Positions 11,958 through 21,776 are shown, counted from the first letter of the stretch. The stretch: 64,000 bases of DNA from Paracoccus everestensis (GCF_021491915.1 NZ_CP090836.1:792501-856500); one strand, 5' to 3'. Notes: a model not told the origin generated them from the letters alone. Numbers and translations are program-made.

Positions 11958-11974
11958 CTCAAGGAACAAGGCAC

Positions 11975-12982
11975 ATGGTCCGTTTCCTCCTTTCGAAGCT
12001 GCTGTATCTGGTCCCGACTTTCCTGGGGATCACGATCGTTGCCTTTGGCTTTGTCCGCATCCTGCCCGGCGATCCGGTGCTGTTGATGGCGGGCGAACGC
12101 GGCGTATCGCCTGAACGTCACGCCGAACTCAGCGCGCAACTGGGCTTCGACAAGCCGATCGTGATGCAGTACCTGGATTTTCTGGGACGCCTGCTGCAAG
12201 GCGACCTGGGCAATTCGCTGGTCACGAAAAAGCCCGTGCTGACCGAATTTCTGGCCCTGTTTCCGGCAACCGTCGAACTGGGCCTGTGCGCGATCATCAT
12301 CGCGACGCTGGTGGGCGTCCCGGTGGGCGTGCTGGCGGCGATCAAGCGGGGCAGCTGGTTCGATCAGGTGTCCATGACATCGGCCCTGGTCGGCTTTTCG
12401 ATGCCGATCTTCTGGTGGGGTTTGCTGCTGATCATCTTCTTTTCGGGTTTCCTGGGCTGGACGCCGGTGTCGGGCCGCATCAGCCTGATGTATTTCTTTC
12501 CCCAAGGCACCGGCTTCATGCTGATCGACAGCCTGATGTCGGGGCAGGACGGTGCGTTCCGGTCGGCGGTCAGCCACCTGATCCTGCCCTCGGTGGTGCT
12601 GGCCACGATCCCGCTGGCGGTGATCGCCCGGCAGACACGATCGGCCATGCTGGAGGTTCTGGGCGAGGATTACGTCCGCACCGCTCGCGCCAAGGGTATG
12701 CCGCGGCGCCGGGTGATCGGCGTCCATGCGCTGCGCAACGCGATGATCCCGGTCGTCACCACCATCGGCCTTCAGATCGGCGTGCTGATCGCAGGCGCGA
12801 TCCTGACCGAGACGATCTTCAGTTGGCCGGGCATCGGCAAGTGGATGATCGATTCCATTTCGCGCCGCGACTATCCTGTCGTGCAGTCGGGGCTGCTGCT
12901 GATCGCGGGAATGGTGATGGTGGTGAACCTGCTGGTTGACCTGACCTATGGCCTTATCAACCCCAGGATCCGCGCGTCATGA
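11975..12982 (+). CDS. dppB: dipeptide ABC importer permease DppB
   Basis: This 335-residue inner-membrane permease has about six transmembrane helices. The N-terminus LLSKLLYLVPTFLGITIVAF is typical of DppB/OppB. The EAA loop that contacts the ATPase is seen in RTARAKGMPRRRVIGVHALRNA near residues 229-250. It follows a AAGGAACAAGG ribosome site after the stem-loop, and its stop overlaps the dppC start by four bases (ATGA), so translation is coupled. It forms the channel with DppC. Confidence 0.93.
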   Translation: MVRFLLSKLLYLVPTFLGITIVAFGFVRILPGDPVLLMAGERGVSPERHAELSAQLGFDKPIVMQYLDFLGRLLQGDLGNSLVTKKPVLTEFLALFPATVELGLCAIIIATLVGVPVGVLAAIKRGSWFDQVSMTSALVGFSMPIFWWGLLLIIFFSGFLGWTPVSGRISLMYFFPQGTGFMLIDSLMSGQDGAFRSAVSHLILPSVVLATIPLAVIARQTRSAMLEVLGEDYVRTARAKGMPRRRVIGVHALRNAMIPVVTTIGLQIGVLIAGAILTETIFSWPGIGKWMIDSISRRDYPVVQSGLLLIAGMVMVVNLLVDLTYGLINPRIRAS

Positions 12983-13878
12983 GCAATACCGCCGAACTTT
13001 CTACCGCCGCGATCCGCCGCCAGATGCTGTCCGAGTTCTGGTTCTATTTCCGCCAGAACCGGGGCGCCGTGGCCGGGCTGGTGGTGTTCATCCTGCTTGT
13101 GCTGACCGCGCTGTTTGCGCCGGTCCTGGCGCCGCATGATCCGACCACCCAATATCGTGACGCATTTCTGACGCCGCCTTTCTGGCAAGAGGGTGGCCGG
13201 GCCGAGTTCCTGCTGGGCACCGATGCCGTCGGCCGGGATATGCTGTCGCGGCTGATCTTTGGCGCGCGCTATTCGCTTTTCATCGGCATCGTCGTGGTGT
13301 CGGTCGCCCTTGTCGGCGGCGTGATCATCGGCCTGATCGCGGGGTTTTTCCGTGGCTGGGTCGATGGGCTGATCATGCGCGTGATGGATGTGATCCTGGC
13401 ATTCCCGTCGCTGTTGCTGGCACTGGTTCTTGTCGCCGTGCTGGGACCGGGGCTGACCAATGCGATGATCGCCATCGCCATCGTTTACCAGCCGCACTTC
13501 GCCCGCCTAACCCGCGCCGCCGTGATGGGCGAGATGCGGCGCGAATATGTCACCGCCGCGCGCGTCGCAGGCGCAGGCAACCTGCGGCTGATGTTCAAGA
13601 CCATCCTGCCCAACTGCCTGGGACCACTGATCGTGCAGGCGACGCTGTCCTTTTCCTCGGCGGTGCTGGATTCGGCCGCACTGGGATTCCTGGGCATGGG
13701 GGCACAGCCCCCTGCGCCCGAATGGGGGACCATGCTGGCCGAGGCTCGCGAATTCATCCTGCGGGCATGGTGGGTGGTCACCCTGCCGGGGTTGGCCATC
13801 CTGGTCTCGGTCCTGGCGATCAACATGATGGGCGACGGGCTGCGCGACGCGCTTGACCCCAAACTGAAGCGGAGCTGA
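12979..13878 (+). CDS. dppC: dipeptide ABC importer permease DppC
   Basis: This 299-residue permease has the OppC-type N-terminal region (FRQNRGAVAGLVVFILLVL) and the LLGTDAVGRDMLSRLIFGAR segment diagnostic of DppC/OppC. Its EAA loop is YVTAARVAGAGNLRLMFKTI. About six membrane segments are visible. Its start overlaps dppB and its stop overlaps the dppD start by one base. It pairs with DppB to form the transmembrane pore. Confidence 0.93.
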   Translation: MSNTAELSTAAIRRQMLSEFWFYFRQNRGAVAGLVVFILLVLTALFAPVLAPHDPTTQYRDAFLTPPFWQEGGRAEFLLGTDAVGRDMLSRLIFGARYSLFIGIVVVSVALVGGVIIGLIAGFFRGWVDGLIMRVMDVILAFPSLLLALVLVAVLGPGLTNAMIAIAIVYQPHFARLTRAAVMGEMRREYVTAARVAGAGNLRLMFKTILPNCLGPLIVQATLSFSSAVLDSAALGFLGMGAQPPAPEWGTMLAEAREFILRAWWVVTLPGLAILVSVLAINMMGDGLRDALDPKLKRS

Positions 13879-14723
13879 TGCCCATGTCGTTGTTGACCAT
13901 CCGCAACCTGACCGTCAGGTTCGCCACCGCGACCGGCAGCTTCACAGCCGTGGACGGGGTGGACCTGTCCGTGGACCGCAGCGAGGTTCTGGCCATCGTG
14001 GGCGAATCCGGGTCGGGCAAGTCGGTGTCGATGCTGGCGGTGATGGGCCTTCTGCCCGATACCGCCACCGTCACGGCCGATGAAATGACCTATGACGGCC
14101 AGAATATGCTGACGATGACCGATGCCGAGCGGCGCAAGCTGATCGGCCGGGAAATCACGATGATCTTCCAGGAACCCGTGGCGTCGCTGAACCCGTCCTT
14201 CACCGTAGGCTTCCAGATCGAGGAAGTCCTGCGCCTGAACCTGGGCCTGTCGGGCAAGGCTGCGCGCAACCGCGCCCTGGACCTGTTCCGTTCCGTGGGC
14301 ATCCCGGAGCCGGAAGAAAAGCTGAAATCCTATCCGCACCAGATGTCGGGCGGGCAGTGCCAGCGGGTGATGATCGCCATCGCCATCGCATCGAACCCCA
14401 GGCTGCTGATCGCGGACGAGCCGACCACCGCCCTGGACGTGACCATCCAGAAACAGATCCTGGATCTGCTGATGAAGCTGCAGGAAGATTACGGCATGGG
14501 CCTGATCCTGATCACGCATGACATGGGCGTGGTGGCCGAAACCGCAGACCGCGTGGTGGTCCAGTACAAGGGCCGCAAGATGGAGGAGGCCGAGGTGCTG
14601 GACCTGTTCGAGAACCCGCAAAGCCCCTATACCCGTGCGCTTCTGTCGGCCCTGCCGGAACACGCGACCGGCGACCGCCTGCCCACCGTGTCCGACTTTT
14701 TCATCGAGGAGGCCGCGCGATGA
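13878..14723 (+). CDS. dppD: peptide ABC importer ATPase DppD
   Basis: This 281-residue ATP-binding subunit has Walker A GESGSGKS near residue 40, the signature [11 protein letters not shown], Walker [13 protein letters not shown] and the switch His in LITHDMG. The C-terminus has the [11 protein letters not shown] segment of peptide-transport ATPases but is shorter than E. coli DppD of about 327 residues. The start MPMS at 13878 overlaps the dppC stop; a second ATG two codons later is also possible. It overlaps dppF by four bases. It works with DppF to power uptake. Confidence 0.92.
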   Translation: MPMSLLTIRNLTVRFATATGSFTAVDGVDLSVDRSEVLAIVGESGSGKSVSMLAVMGLLPDTATVTADEMTYDGQNMLTMTDAERRKLIGREITMIFQEPVASLNPSFTVGFQIEEVLRLNLGLSGKAARNRALDLFRSVGIPEPEEKLKSYPHQMSGGQCQRVMIAIAIASNPRLLIADEPTTALDVTIQKQILDLLMKLQEDYGMGLILITHDMGVVAETADRVVVQYKGRKMEEAEVLDLFENPQSPYTRALLSALPEHATGDRLPTVSDFFIEEAAR

Positions 14724-15565
14724 CACCTGTTGTCGAGGGACGCGCAATCGTCCGGGATTATCACGTTCCAGGCAATATGCTGCGCCGCGCCAAGTCCGTC
14801 CGCGCGGTCAAGGGCATCGATTTCAGCGTACACAAGGGCAAGACGCTGGCGATTGTCGGCGAATCCGGTTCCGGCAAGTCCACGCTGGCCCGCATCATCG
14901 CGCTGATCGACGCGCCCTCGCAGGGGGAATTGCTGATCGAGGGACAGCGCGTCGACATCAACGCCAGCCGCCCCGGTCCCGAATTGCGGTCCAAGGTGCA
15001 GATGGTGTTCCAGAACCCTTATGGCAGCCTGAACCCGCGCCAGAAGATCGGCGATGTGCTGACGGAACCCTTGGTCATCAACACCGATGTGCCCGCCGCC
15101 GAACGGCGCGACCGGGCCCGGGCGATGCTGAAAAAGGTCGGCCTGATGCCCGAGCATTACAACCGCTATCCGCATATGTTCTCGGGCGGGCAACGGCAGC
15201 GGATCGCGATTGCGCGTGCGCTGATGCTGAACCCGTCGCTGCTGGTCCTGGACGAACCGGTCTCGGCGTTGGATCTGTCGGTGCAGGCGCAGGTTCTGAA
15301 CCTGCTGGCCGATTTGCAGGACGAACTGGGCCTGACCTATGTCTTCGTCAGCCACGACCTGTCGGTGGTCCGCTATATCGCCGACGACGTGATGGTGATT
15401 TCCGAAGGCGAGGCGGTGGAACAGGCGTCGCGCGATGCGATCTTTTCCGATCCGACCCATCCTTATACCCGGCAGCTGTTCGCCGCGACCCCGGTCACCG
15501 ATACCCAGGCAATCCGGGCGCGGGTGGCCCGCCGCAAGGCCGCACGGCAAGCCGCAGCGGTCTGA
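14720..15565 (+). CDS. dppF: peptide ABC importer ATPase DppF
   Basis: This 281-residue second ATPase shows Walker [10 protein letters not shown], the Q-loop VFQNPYGSLNPRQ typical of DppF/OppF, signature FSGGQRQRIAIARAL, Walker B LLVLDEPVSALD and FVSHDLSVV. It ends with DPTHPYTRQL. It is the last gene of the dpp operon, with an ATGA overlap to dppD. It converges on the lysR gene with about 130 bases between them; I see no clear terminator hairpin there. Confidence 0.92.
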   Translation: MTPVVEGRAIVRDYHVPGNMLRRAKSVRAVKGIDFSVHKGKTLAIVGESGSGKSTLARIIALIDAPSQGELLIEGQRVDINASRPGPELRSKVQMVFQNPYGSLNPRQKIGDVLTEPLVINTDVPAAERRDRARAMLKKVGLMPEHYNRYPHMFSGGQRQRIAIARALMLNPSLLVLDEPVSALDLSVQAQVLNLLADLQDELGLTYVFVSHDLSVVRYIADDVMVISEGEAVEQASRDAIFSDPTHPYTRQLFAATPVTDTQAIRARVARRKAARQAAAV

Positions 15566-15694
15566 GGGGCCATTGGCCGTCCCCAGTCCGCGCAGCGACA
15601 AGACCATGCGGCTTGGCAGGGGCCAGAAGCGTGGGATCGCCACCCTTGCCGCCCGGCGTGGGGCGCGCGGATCCGCAAATGGCGCGATGCTGGC

Positions 15695-16618
15695 CTAACT
15701 AGTGCCGATGGCCTCGGACAGCAGGGCTTCGCTTTGGCGGCGACGAAAGGCCTGGATTTCCTCCAGCACGAAGTCGCGGAACACGGCGACGCGGCGGGTT
15801 TGGCGCAGTTCCTCGGGATAGGCCAGGAAAACCGGCACCTCGCCGGATTCCGTATCGGGCAGCACGCGCACCAACCGCTTGTGATCGGCGGTCAGGTAAT
15901 CGGGCAAGACCCCGATCCCCAGATTGGCCAACACCGCCTGCAACACGCCGAAGTAATTGTTCACCGTCAGGGTCGATCCGATGTTCTGGGCCATGATGTC
16001 CTGGACCAGCCGCGCGCCCGCCGCCACTTGCGGCTGGTCGGGCCGCTGGCAGATCAGGCGGTGGGGCGACAGATCCGCCATCGCCGCAGGCGCGCCCGCC
16101 TTGTCCAGGTATTCCTGGGTCGCGTAAAGGCGCATCCGCACCGACAGCAGACGCCGCCGGATCAGGTCGGACTGGCTGGGTTCCTTCATGCGGATGGCCA
16201 CGTCGGCTTCGCGCATGGGCAGATCCAGTACCCGTTCCTCGAGCATCAGGTCGATCTTGAGGTCGGGATATTTTTCGTAAAGCTTGACCAGCTTCGGGGC
16301 CAGCCACAGCGTGCCGAAACCGACCGTGGCCGTGACCTTCAACTCGCCAAAGACGTGTTCCTCGCTGTCGCGGATCCGGGCAGATGCCGTGTCCAGCTTG
16401 CGCGCCATGGACGATGTGGCGTCGAACAGCAACTCGCCCTGTTCGGTCAGAATCAGTCCCCGCGCATGGCGGTGGAACAGGGTCGTTCCCAGGGCTTCTT
16501 CCAGCGCGCGAATCTGCCGGCTGACGGCGGATTGCGACAAATGCAGCGTGTCGCCAGCATGGGTCAGGCTGCCCGCATCGGCAACGGCGTGGAATATTCT
16601 AAGCTTGTCCCAGTCCAT
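15695..16618 (-). CDS. LysR-family transcriptional regulator, divergent from the indolepyruvate oxidoreductase gene
   Basis: This 307-residue protein has an N-terminal winged helix-turn-helix (DWDKLRIFHAVADAGSLTHA, then SQSAVSRQIRALEEALG) at residues 2-62. A LysR substrate-binding domain follows from about residue 88. ATG 16618 was chosen because it begins exactly at the helix-turn-helix; the longer frame adds 28 residues with no family match. It is read away from the adjacent oxidoreductase gene, the usual layout for a LysR protein and its target, so control of that gene is likely. The inducer is unknown. Confidence 0.9.
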   Translation of the reverse strand: MDWDKLRIFHAVADAGSLTHAGDTLHLSQSAVSRQIRALEEALGTTLFHRHARGLILTEQGELLFDATSSMARKLDTASARIRDSEEHVFGELKVTATVGFGTLWLAPKLVKLYEKYPDLKIDLMLEERVLDLPMREADVAIRMKEPSQSDLIRRRLLSVRMRLYATQEYLDKAGAPAAMADLSPHRLICQRPDQPQVAAGARLVQDIMAQNIGSTLTVNNYFGVLQAVLANLGIGVLPDYLTADHKRLVRVLPDTESGEVPVFLAYPEELRQTRRVAVFRDFVLEEIQAFRRRQSEALLSEAIGTS

Positions 16619-16668
16619 GCTGTTACAATCCTGCCGTGACTGCCATGCGTTTTTTGCAGACCTAACCT

Positions 16669-16681
16669 GAATGCTGCATTC
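16669..16681. promoter_or_regulatory. perfect palindrome, candidate LysR operator
   Basis: GAATGC-T-GCATTC is a perfect inverted repeat with a one-base centre. It sits midway between the divergent lysR and oxidoreductase genes, about 50 bases from the LysR start codon. Position and symmetry suggest an operator, although it does not fit the T-N11-A LysR consensus exactly. Confidence 0.4.
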
Positions 16682-16719
16682 CAGCAAGCAAAAGCCGCAC
16701 ACGCATTTTTTCCTTCGTC

Positions 16720-16742
16720 GGTCAGCAAAGCTGACCTATAAT
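16720..16742 (+). promoter_or_regulatory. operator-like palindrome abutting a TATAAT box upstream of the oxidoreductase gene
   Basis: GGTCAGC-AAA-GCTGACC (16720-16736) is a perfect 7+7 inverted repeat followed at once by TATAAT (16737-16742), 26 bases before the ATG. A protein bound there would fill the -35 to -10 spacer and block polymerase. No good -35 hexamer is visible, which fits a regulated promoter. The binding protein is unknown. Confidence 0.5.
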
Positions 16743-16768
16743 GCCCGCAAGGTGGAGGAGACGCCAAG

Positions 16769-19700
16769 ATGAGCAAGCAGGAATTTTCGCTAGCCGACCG
16801 GTTCGACCTGACCAAGCCGCAAGTGCTGCTGAACGGCACGCAAGCCCTTGTCCGGCTGATGCTGATGCAGGCGGCGCGCGACAAGGCGGCGGGGTTGAAC
16901 ACGGCAGGCTTTGTCACGGGCTATCGCGGATCGCCGCTGGGCGGCGTCGATCTGCAGATGATGCGCGAAGGCAAGCGGCTGGGGGAGGCGAACATCCTGT
17001 TCCAGCCGGGCCTGAACGAGGATCTGGCCGCCACCGCCATCTGGGGCAGCCAGCAGGCGGAACTGCGCGGCGAGGGCAAATACGACGGCGTCTTTGCCCT
17101 GTGGTATGGCAAGGGTCCGGGCGTGGACCGGTCGGGCGACGTGATGCGGCACGCCAACATGGCCGGGTCGTCCCCGCATGGCGGCGTGGTGATGGCCATG
17201 GGCGACGACCATACCGGCGAAAGCAGTTCCGTGCTGCACCAGTCCGATTGGGCGATGATCGACCGCTATATCCCGGTGCTGTCGCCTGCGGGGGTGCAGG
17301 AAATCCTGGACTATGGCCTGTATGCCTTTGCGCTGTCGCGGTTCGCGGGCGTCTGGACCGGGCTGAAGACCATGAAGGACACGGTCGAGGCGACCTCGGT
17401 CGTGAACGGCGATCCGTTCCGGCTGTCCTTCGTCACCCCGGACTTCCAGATGCCGGAAGGCGGGCTGAACATCCGCCTGCATGACACGCCCGTCGCGTCC
17501 GAAGCGCGGATGATCGACTATAAACGCTGGGCGGCCGAGGCGTTTTCGCGCGCCAACAAGATCGACCACAAGGTCTGGGGCAAGCCCGGCGCCAAGATCG
17601 GCTTCGTCGCGGCGGGCAAGAACTGGCTGGATCTGGTCCACGCGCTGTCCCTGCTGGGCATCGACGAGGCCGAGGCCGAACGGCTGGGCCTGACCACCTA
17701 CAAGGTCGGCCAGACCTGGCCCTTGGACATGAAGTCCTTCCAGGAATGGTCCGAGAACCTTGAACTGGTCGTCTGCGTCGAGGAAAAGCGCAAGCTGATC
17801 GAGGTGCAGTTGAAGGAAGCGATCTTCGACAACCGCCACGGCCGCCGCGTCCATGGCTGGAAGCACGACCGCACCGGTGCGGAACTGTTCCCCACCCGCT
17901 ATGCGCTTGACCCGGTGATGATCGCCCAGACCATTGGCGAAATCCTGATCGAGGAAGGCCGCGGAACCGACCATATCAAGGCGGGCCTGACCCGGCTGGC
18001 CGAGGTGCGCCGCGCCGACAACGCGCCGGAAATCGCCACCCGGACCCCGTGGTTTTGTTCAGGCTGCCCGCACAACAGTTCGACCAAGGTGCCCGAAGGC
18101 AGCCGCGCCTATGCCGGGATCGGCTGTCACTACATGGTGCAGTGGATGGACCGGGAAACCACCGGCTTCACTCATATGGGCGGCGAAGGCGTGAACTGGG
18201 TGGGCGAGGCGCCGTTTTCCAAGACCAAGCACGTCTTCCAGAACCTGGGCGATGGAACCTACAACCATTCGGGATCGCTGGCGATCCGCGCGGCCATCGC
18301 GGCGGGCACAACGATCACCTACAAGATCCTGTTCAACGACGCGGTCGCCATGACCGGCGGGCAGCCCAACGAAGGCGGGTTGACCGCCCAGCAGATCGCC
18401 GAGGAACTGGTGGCGATGGGCGTGAAGCCCCTGGTCGTCGTCTATGACGAAAAGGAAGACATCGACCAAAAGCAGTTCCCTGCCGGGCTGCGGTTCGAGG
18501 AACGGGCCGAACTGATGGCCGTTCAGCGCGAGATGGCGGAAACGCCGGGCGTCAGCGCGATCCTTTACATCCAGACCTGCGCCGCCGAAAAGCGCCGCCG
18601 CCGCAAGCGCGGCAAGTTCCCCGATCCCGACCGCCGCGTCTGGATCAACCCCGAGGTCTGCGAGGGCTGCGGCGATTGCGGGGTGCAGTCGAACTGCGTG
18701 TCGATCGTGCCACTGGACACGGAACTGGGCCGCAAGCGTCAGATCGACCAATCCAGCTGCAACAAGGATTATTCCTGCGTCAAGGGATTCTGCCCCAGCT
18801 TCGTCACCGTGGAAGGCGGCAAGCTGAGAAAGCCCAAGGCGGAATCCTTCGACATTCCCGACCTGCCCGCCCCCGCCTTGCCCGCGATCAGCGGCACCCA
18901 TAACGTCGTCATCACCGGCGTGGGCGGCACCGGCGTGGTGACCATCGGTGCCGTGCTGGCCCAGGCCGCCCATATCGACGGCAAGGGCGCCGGCATGATG
19001 GAGATGGCGGGCCTCGCCCAGAAGGGCGGCGCGGTCCATATTCACCTGCGCCTGGCCAACCGCCCCGAGGACATCAGCGCCATCCGCGTCGCTGTGGGCG
19101 AGGCTGATTGCATCATCGGCGGCGATCTGGTCGTCACGGCAGGGGCCAAGACCATCGGCCTGATGACGACGAACCGCACCGGCGCGGTGGTCAACGACCA
19201 CGAGATCATCACGGGCGATTTCACCCGCCTGCGCGATTTCCGCGTGCCGTCGGACCAGCTCAAGGTTTCGCTTCAGGCGCGGCTGCGCGACCGCGTGGCT
19301 TTCTTCGACGCCAATGACCTGGCGCTGCGGATGCTGGGGGATTCGATCTATTCCAACATGCTGGTGCTGGGCGCGGCCTGGCAGCAGGGGCTGTTGCCCT
19401 TGTCGCTGGACGCGATCATGCAGGCAATCGACCTGAACGGCGCCAAGGTCGCGGAAAACCAGCGCGCCTTCCAGATCGGCCGCTGGGCCATGGCCTTCCC
19501 CGACCAGACCCGCAAGCCGGCGCCTGTCACGCAACTGCCCCCCGATCCCATCGCCTATCGCGAAGCGCGGTTGGTCGGATACCAGAACAAGCGGCTGGCG
19601 AAGCGTTTCCGCAAGCTGGTCGATGCGGCCCCCGCGCCCCTGCGTGAAAGCGTCGCGCGCGGGTATTACAAGCTGCTGGCCTACAAGGACGAATACGAGG

Positions 19701-20158
19701 TCGCGCGGCTGCACCTGACAACGGCCGAACAGATCGCCCAGCAATGGGACGGCGACACCAGGCTGACCCTGCACATGGCCCCGCCGATCCTGTCCGGCAA
19801 GACTGCCGAAGGGCGTCCGAAGAAACGAGAGTTCGGTGCCTGGATGCTGACGGCCTTCAAGGTTCTGGCCCGGATGAAAGGCCTGCGCGGCACCCCCTTC
19901 GACCCCTTCGGCTATTCGGCTGAACGCCGCCACGAACGCGCCATGATCCGCGAATACGAGGCGGACCTGCGCGAGGTTCTGGCGGGGGTCACGGACGCCA
20001 CCATGCCCGTCGCCATCGAGCTTGCCGAACTGCCCCTGACGGTGCGCGGCTTTGGCCCGGTCAAGGAACAGGCGGCGGCGCTTGCGGCCACACGACGCGC
20101 GGAATTGCTGGCCCAGTTCCGCAGCGGCCAAGCCCCCTTGCAGCAGGCGGCCGAATGA
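16769..20158 (+). CDS. indolepyruvate ferredoxin oxidoreductase, fused alpha-beta-gamma type
   Basis: This 1129-residue single-chain enzyme oxidatively decarboxylates aryl 2-oxo acids from aromatic amino acids to aryl-acetyl-CoA, passing electrons to ferredoxin. An N-terminal pyruvate:ferredoxin-type domain (GYRGSPLGGVD) comes first. The TPP-binding half contains WFCSGCPHN, GIGCHYM and the LFNDAVAMTGGQP motif. Cysteine clusters CEGCGDCGVQSNC and CNKDYSCVKGFC likely hold Fe-S centres. The gamma domain starts at VVITGVGGTGVVT near residue 713. An AGGTGGAGGAG ribosome site precedes the ATG. The gene is divergent from a LysR gene and stands alone, followed by murI. Confidence 0.93.
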   Translation: MSKQEFSLADRFDLTKPQVLLNGTQALVRLMLMQAARDKAAGLNTAGFVTGYRGSPLGGVDLQMMREGKRLGEANILFQPGLNEDLAATAIWGSQQAELRGEGKYDGVFALWYGKGPGVDRSGDVMRHANMAGSSPHGGVVMAMGDDHTGESSSVLHQSDWAMIDRYIPVLSPAGVQEILDYGLYAFALSRFAGVWTGLKTMKDTVEATSVVNGDPFRLSFVTPDFQMPEGGLNIRLHDTPVASEARMIDYKRWAAEAFSRANKIDHKVWGKPGAKIGFVAAGKNWLDLVHALSLLGIDEAEAERLGLTTYKVGQTWPLDMKSFQEWSENLELVVCVEEKRKLIEVQLKEAIFDNRHGRRVHGWKHDRTGAELFPTRYALDPVMIAQTIGEILIEEGRGTDHIKAGLTRLAEVRRADNAPEIATRTPWFCSGCPHNSSTKVPEGSRAYAGIGCHYMVQWMDRETTGFTHMGGEGVNWVGEAPFSKTKHVFQNLGDGTYNHSGSLAIRAAIAAGTTITYKILFNDAVAMTGGQPNEGGLTAQQIAEELVAMGVKPLVVVYDEKEDIDQKQFPAGLRFEERAELMAVQREMAETPGVSAILYIQTCAAEKRRRRKRGKFPDPDRRVWINPEVCEGCGDCGVQSNCVSIVPLDTELGRKRQIDQSSCNKDYSCVKGFCPSFVTVEGGKLRKPKAESFDIPDLPAPALPAISGTHNVVITGVGGTGVVTIGAVLAQAAHIDGKGAGMMEMAGLAQKGGAVHIHLRLANRPEDISAIRVAVGEADCIIGGDLVVTAGAKTIGLMTTNRTGAVVNDHEIITGDFTRLRDFRVPSDQLKVSLQARLRDRVAFFDANDLALRMLGDSIYSNMLVLGAAWQQGLLPLSLDAIMQAIDLNGAKVAENQRAFQIGRWAMAFPDQTRKPAPVTQLPPDPIAYREARLVGYQNKRLAKRFRKLVDAAPAPLRESVARGYYKLLAYKDEYEVARLHLTTAEQIAQQWDGDTRLTLHMAPPILSGKTAEGRPKKREFGAWMLTAFKVLARMKGLRGTPFDPFGYSAERRHERAMIREYEADLREVLAGVTDATMPVAIELAELPLTVRGFGPVKEQAAALAATRRAELLAQFRSGQAPLQQAAE

Positions 20159-20244
20159 CACTTTGGTGGGCAACCTGATCTAAGTCATTTCCAAGACCCG
20201 CGATGCGCCGTAAAAAGCGCCTCGCGACAGGCAAGGATGACAGC

Positions 20245-21057
20245 ATGGCAGTGGGCGTTTTCGATTCGGGACTGGGCGGGTTGACGGTTCACCAGGCCAT
20301 CGCCGCGCGCCTGCCTGACCTGCCGCTGATCTATCTGGGCGACAACAAGCACACGCCTTATGGCACCCGCACTGCCGACGATATCTTTGACCTGACCTGC
20401 GCAGGCGTGGAACGACTGTGGGCCGAAGGCTGCGACTTGGTGATCCTGGCCTGCAATACCGCAAGCGCCGCCGCGCTGAAGCGGATGCAGGAAACCTGGC
20501 TGCCCGCCGACAAGCGCGTCCTTGGCGTCTTCGTCCCCCTAATCGAGGCGCTGACCGAACGCCGCTGGGGCGACAATTCGCCACCCCGCGAGGTCGCCGT
20601 GAAGCACGTCGCCCTGTTCGCCACCCCGGCCACCGTCGCCAGCCGCGCCTTCCAACGGGAACTGGCGTTCCGCGCCGTGGGCGTCGATGTCGAAGCGCAG
20701 CCTTGCGGCGGCGTCGTCGATGCCATTGAAATGGGCGACGAAATCCTGGCCGAGGCGCTTGTGTCCTCTCATGTGGAGGCGCTGCTGCGCCGGATGCCCC
20801 ATCCCCAGGCCGCCGTGCTTGGCTGCACGCATTATCCGCTGGTGGAAGCCGCCTTCCAGAAGGCACTTGGTCCCCATGTCAAGGTTTTCAGCCAGGCGGG
20901 GCTGGTTGCGGAAAGTCTGGCTGATTATCTGCAGCGCAGGCCTGAATTCCTGGGATCGGGCACGGAATCCAAGAACCTGACGACCGGCGATCCGGTGCGG
21001 GTATCGGGCAAGGCCACCCAGTTCCTGCGCCGCCCGATCCAGTTCGAGGCAGCATGA
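20245..21057 (+). CDS. murI: glutamate racemase
   Basis: This 270-residue cytoplasmic enzyme makes D-glutamate for peptidoglycan. Both catalytic cysteines are in their motifs, ACNTAS and GCTHYP, and the N-terminal [11 protein letters not shown] loop is typical. I chose ATG 20245, preceded by AAGGA, over the upstream in-frame ATG because family homology starts there. It lies ten bases before ccmE, so the two are probably co-transcribed. Nothing in the active site looks unusual. Confidence 0.92.
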   Translation: MAVGVFDSGLGGLTVHQAIAARLPDLPLIYLGDNKHTPYGTRTADDIFDLTCAGVERLWAEGCDLVILACNTASAAALKRMQETWLPADKRVLGVFVPLIEALTERRWGDNSPPREVAVKHVALFATPATVASRAFQRELAFRAVGVDVEAQPCGGVVDAIEMGDEILAEALVSSHVEALLRRMPHPQAAVLGCTHYPLVEAAFQKALGPHVKVFSQAGLVAESLADYLQRRPEFLGSGTESKNLTTGDPVRVSGKATQFLRRPIQFEAA

Positions 21058-21067
21058 GGGTATCGAC

Positions 21068-21526
21068 ATGGCTGGCATGAAATCCCTGAAGAAACGCCGC
21101 CGCATCCAGGTGATCGTCGCGGCCGCCGTGGCCTTGCTGATTGCGGTCGGCCTGATCGGTTATGGTTTCCGCCACGGGATCAACCTGTATCGCTCGCCCG
21201 CCCAGGTGGCCCAAGCCGCGCCCGAACCTGACGAATATTTCCAGTTGGGCGGCTTGGTGAAGGAAGGCTCGATCGTCAATCGCGATGGGGTGGAATTCGA
21301 TTTCGTGATCACCGATGGCGCGGTGGAAATCCCGGTCAGCTATGTCGGGCGCGACCCGCGGCCCGACCTGTTCACCGAAGGGCAGGGCACCATCGCCAAG
21401 GGATATTACCGCGATGGCCGGTTCGAGGCCCGCGACCTGCTGGCCAAGCACGACGAAACCTATATGCCGAAAGAGGTTGTCGATACGCTGAAGGAAAGCG
21501 GCGTGTATCAGGATCCGAACAGCTAG
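21068..21526 (+). CDS. ccmE: cytochrome c maturation haem chaperone CcmE
   Basis: This 152-residue protein has an N-terminal basic patch (KKRRR), one membrane anchor at about residues 14-33 and a periplasmic OB-fold domain. The haem-binding His lies in LAKHDETYMPKE near the C-terminus, followed by the conserved Tyr. CcmE receives haem from CcmC and hands it to the CcmF/H lyase. It sits directly after murI, while ccmF and ccmH are 6 kb downstream, so the maturation genes are split. An ATG three codons later is an alternative start. Confidence 0.95.
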   Translation: MAGMKSLKKRRRIQVIVAAAVALLIAVGLIGYGFRHGINLYRSPAQVAQAAPEPDEYFQLGGLVKEGSIVNRDGVEFDFVITDGAVEIPVSYVGRDPRPDLFTEGQGTIAKGYYRDGRFEARDLLAKHDETYMPKEVVDTLKESGVYQDPNS

Positions 21527-21743
21527 GGTCAGGGCTGACAGCCAGATCGTCATCGTTGCGGGCATGATCTGACTGGGCAGGTCGGGTGTTAAAATCCTGA
21601 CCTTCTCAACCTCGGCGTTCCTACCCGGTGCTACCGGACATCCTTTTGACCAGGACAAGGAAACAGCGGCATATCTGCAACTTTCGCGTGCAGCCATTCC
21701 GCGACTGCATGGCCGCTATGTTGTCCCGATGGGTTCATTGGTC
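21527..21743. other. non-coding stretch between ccmE and the small RNA
   Basis: About 220 bases lie after ccmE. I see no protein-like frame and no clear hairpin with a T run. The rest of the 425-base ccmE-purL gap is taken by the small RNA and the purL leader. Confidence 0.4.
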
Positions 21744-21776
21744 TTGAACCGTTAATAACCTGCCCATAAATCAAGC
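21744..21776 (+). promoter_or_regulatory. candidate promoter of the small RNA
   Basis: TTGAAC (21744-21749) and ATAAAT (21766-21771) are separated by 16 bases and end just before the first sRNA hairpin. Spacing and sequence fit a housekeeping sigma factor. This is positional inference only. Confidence 0.35.

Noticed and set aside
10290..11969. 559-codon reverse-strand open frame over dppA
   Set aside because: This is an antisense shadow of dppA. It has low-complexity composition and no domain.
18059..20173. 704-codon reverse-strand open frame over the oxidoreductase gene
   Set aside because: It mirrors a real gene in high-GC DNA. Its translation is rich in His, Gln, Arg and Gly with no family pattern, while the plus-strand frame has clear catalytic motifs.
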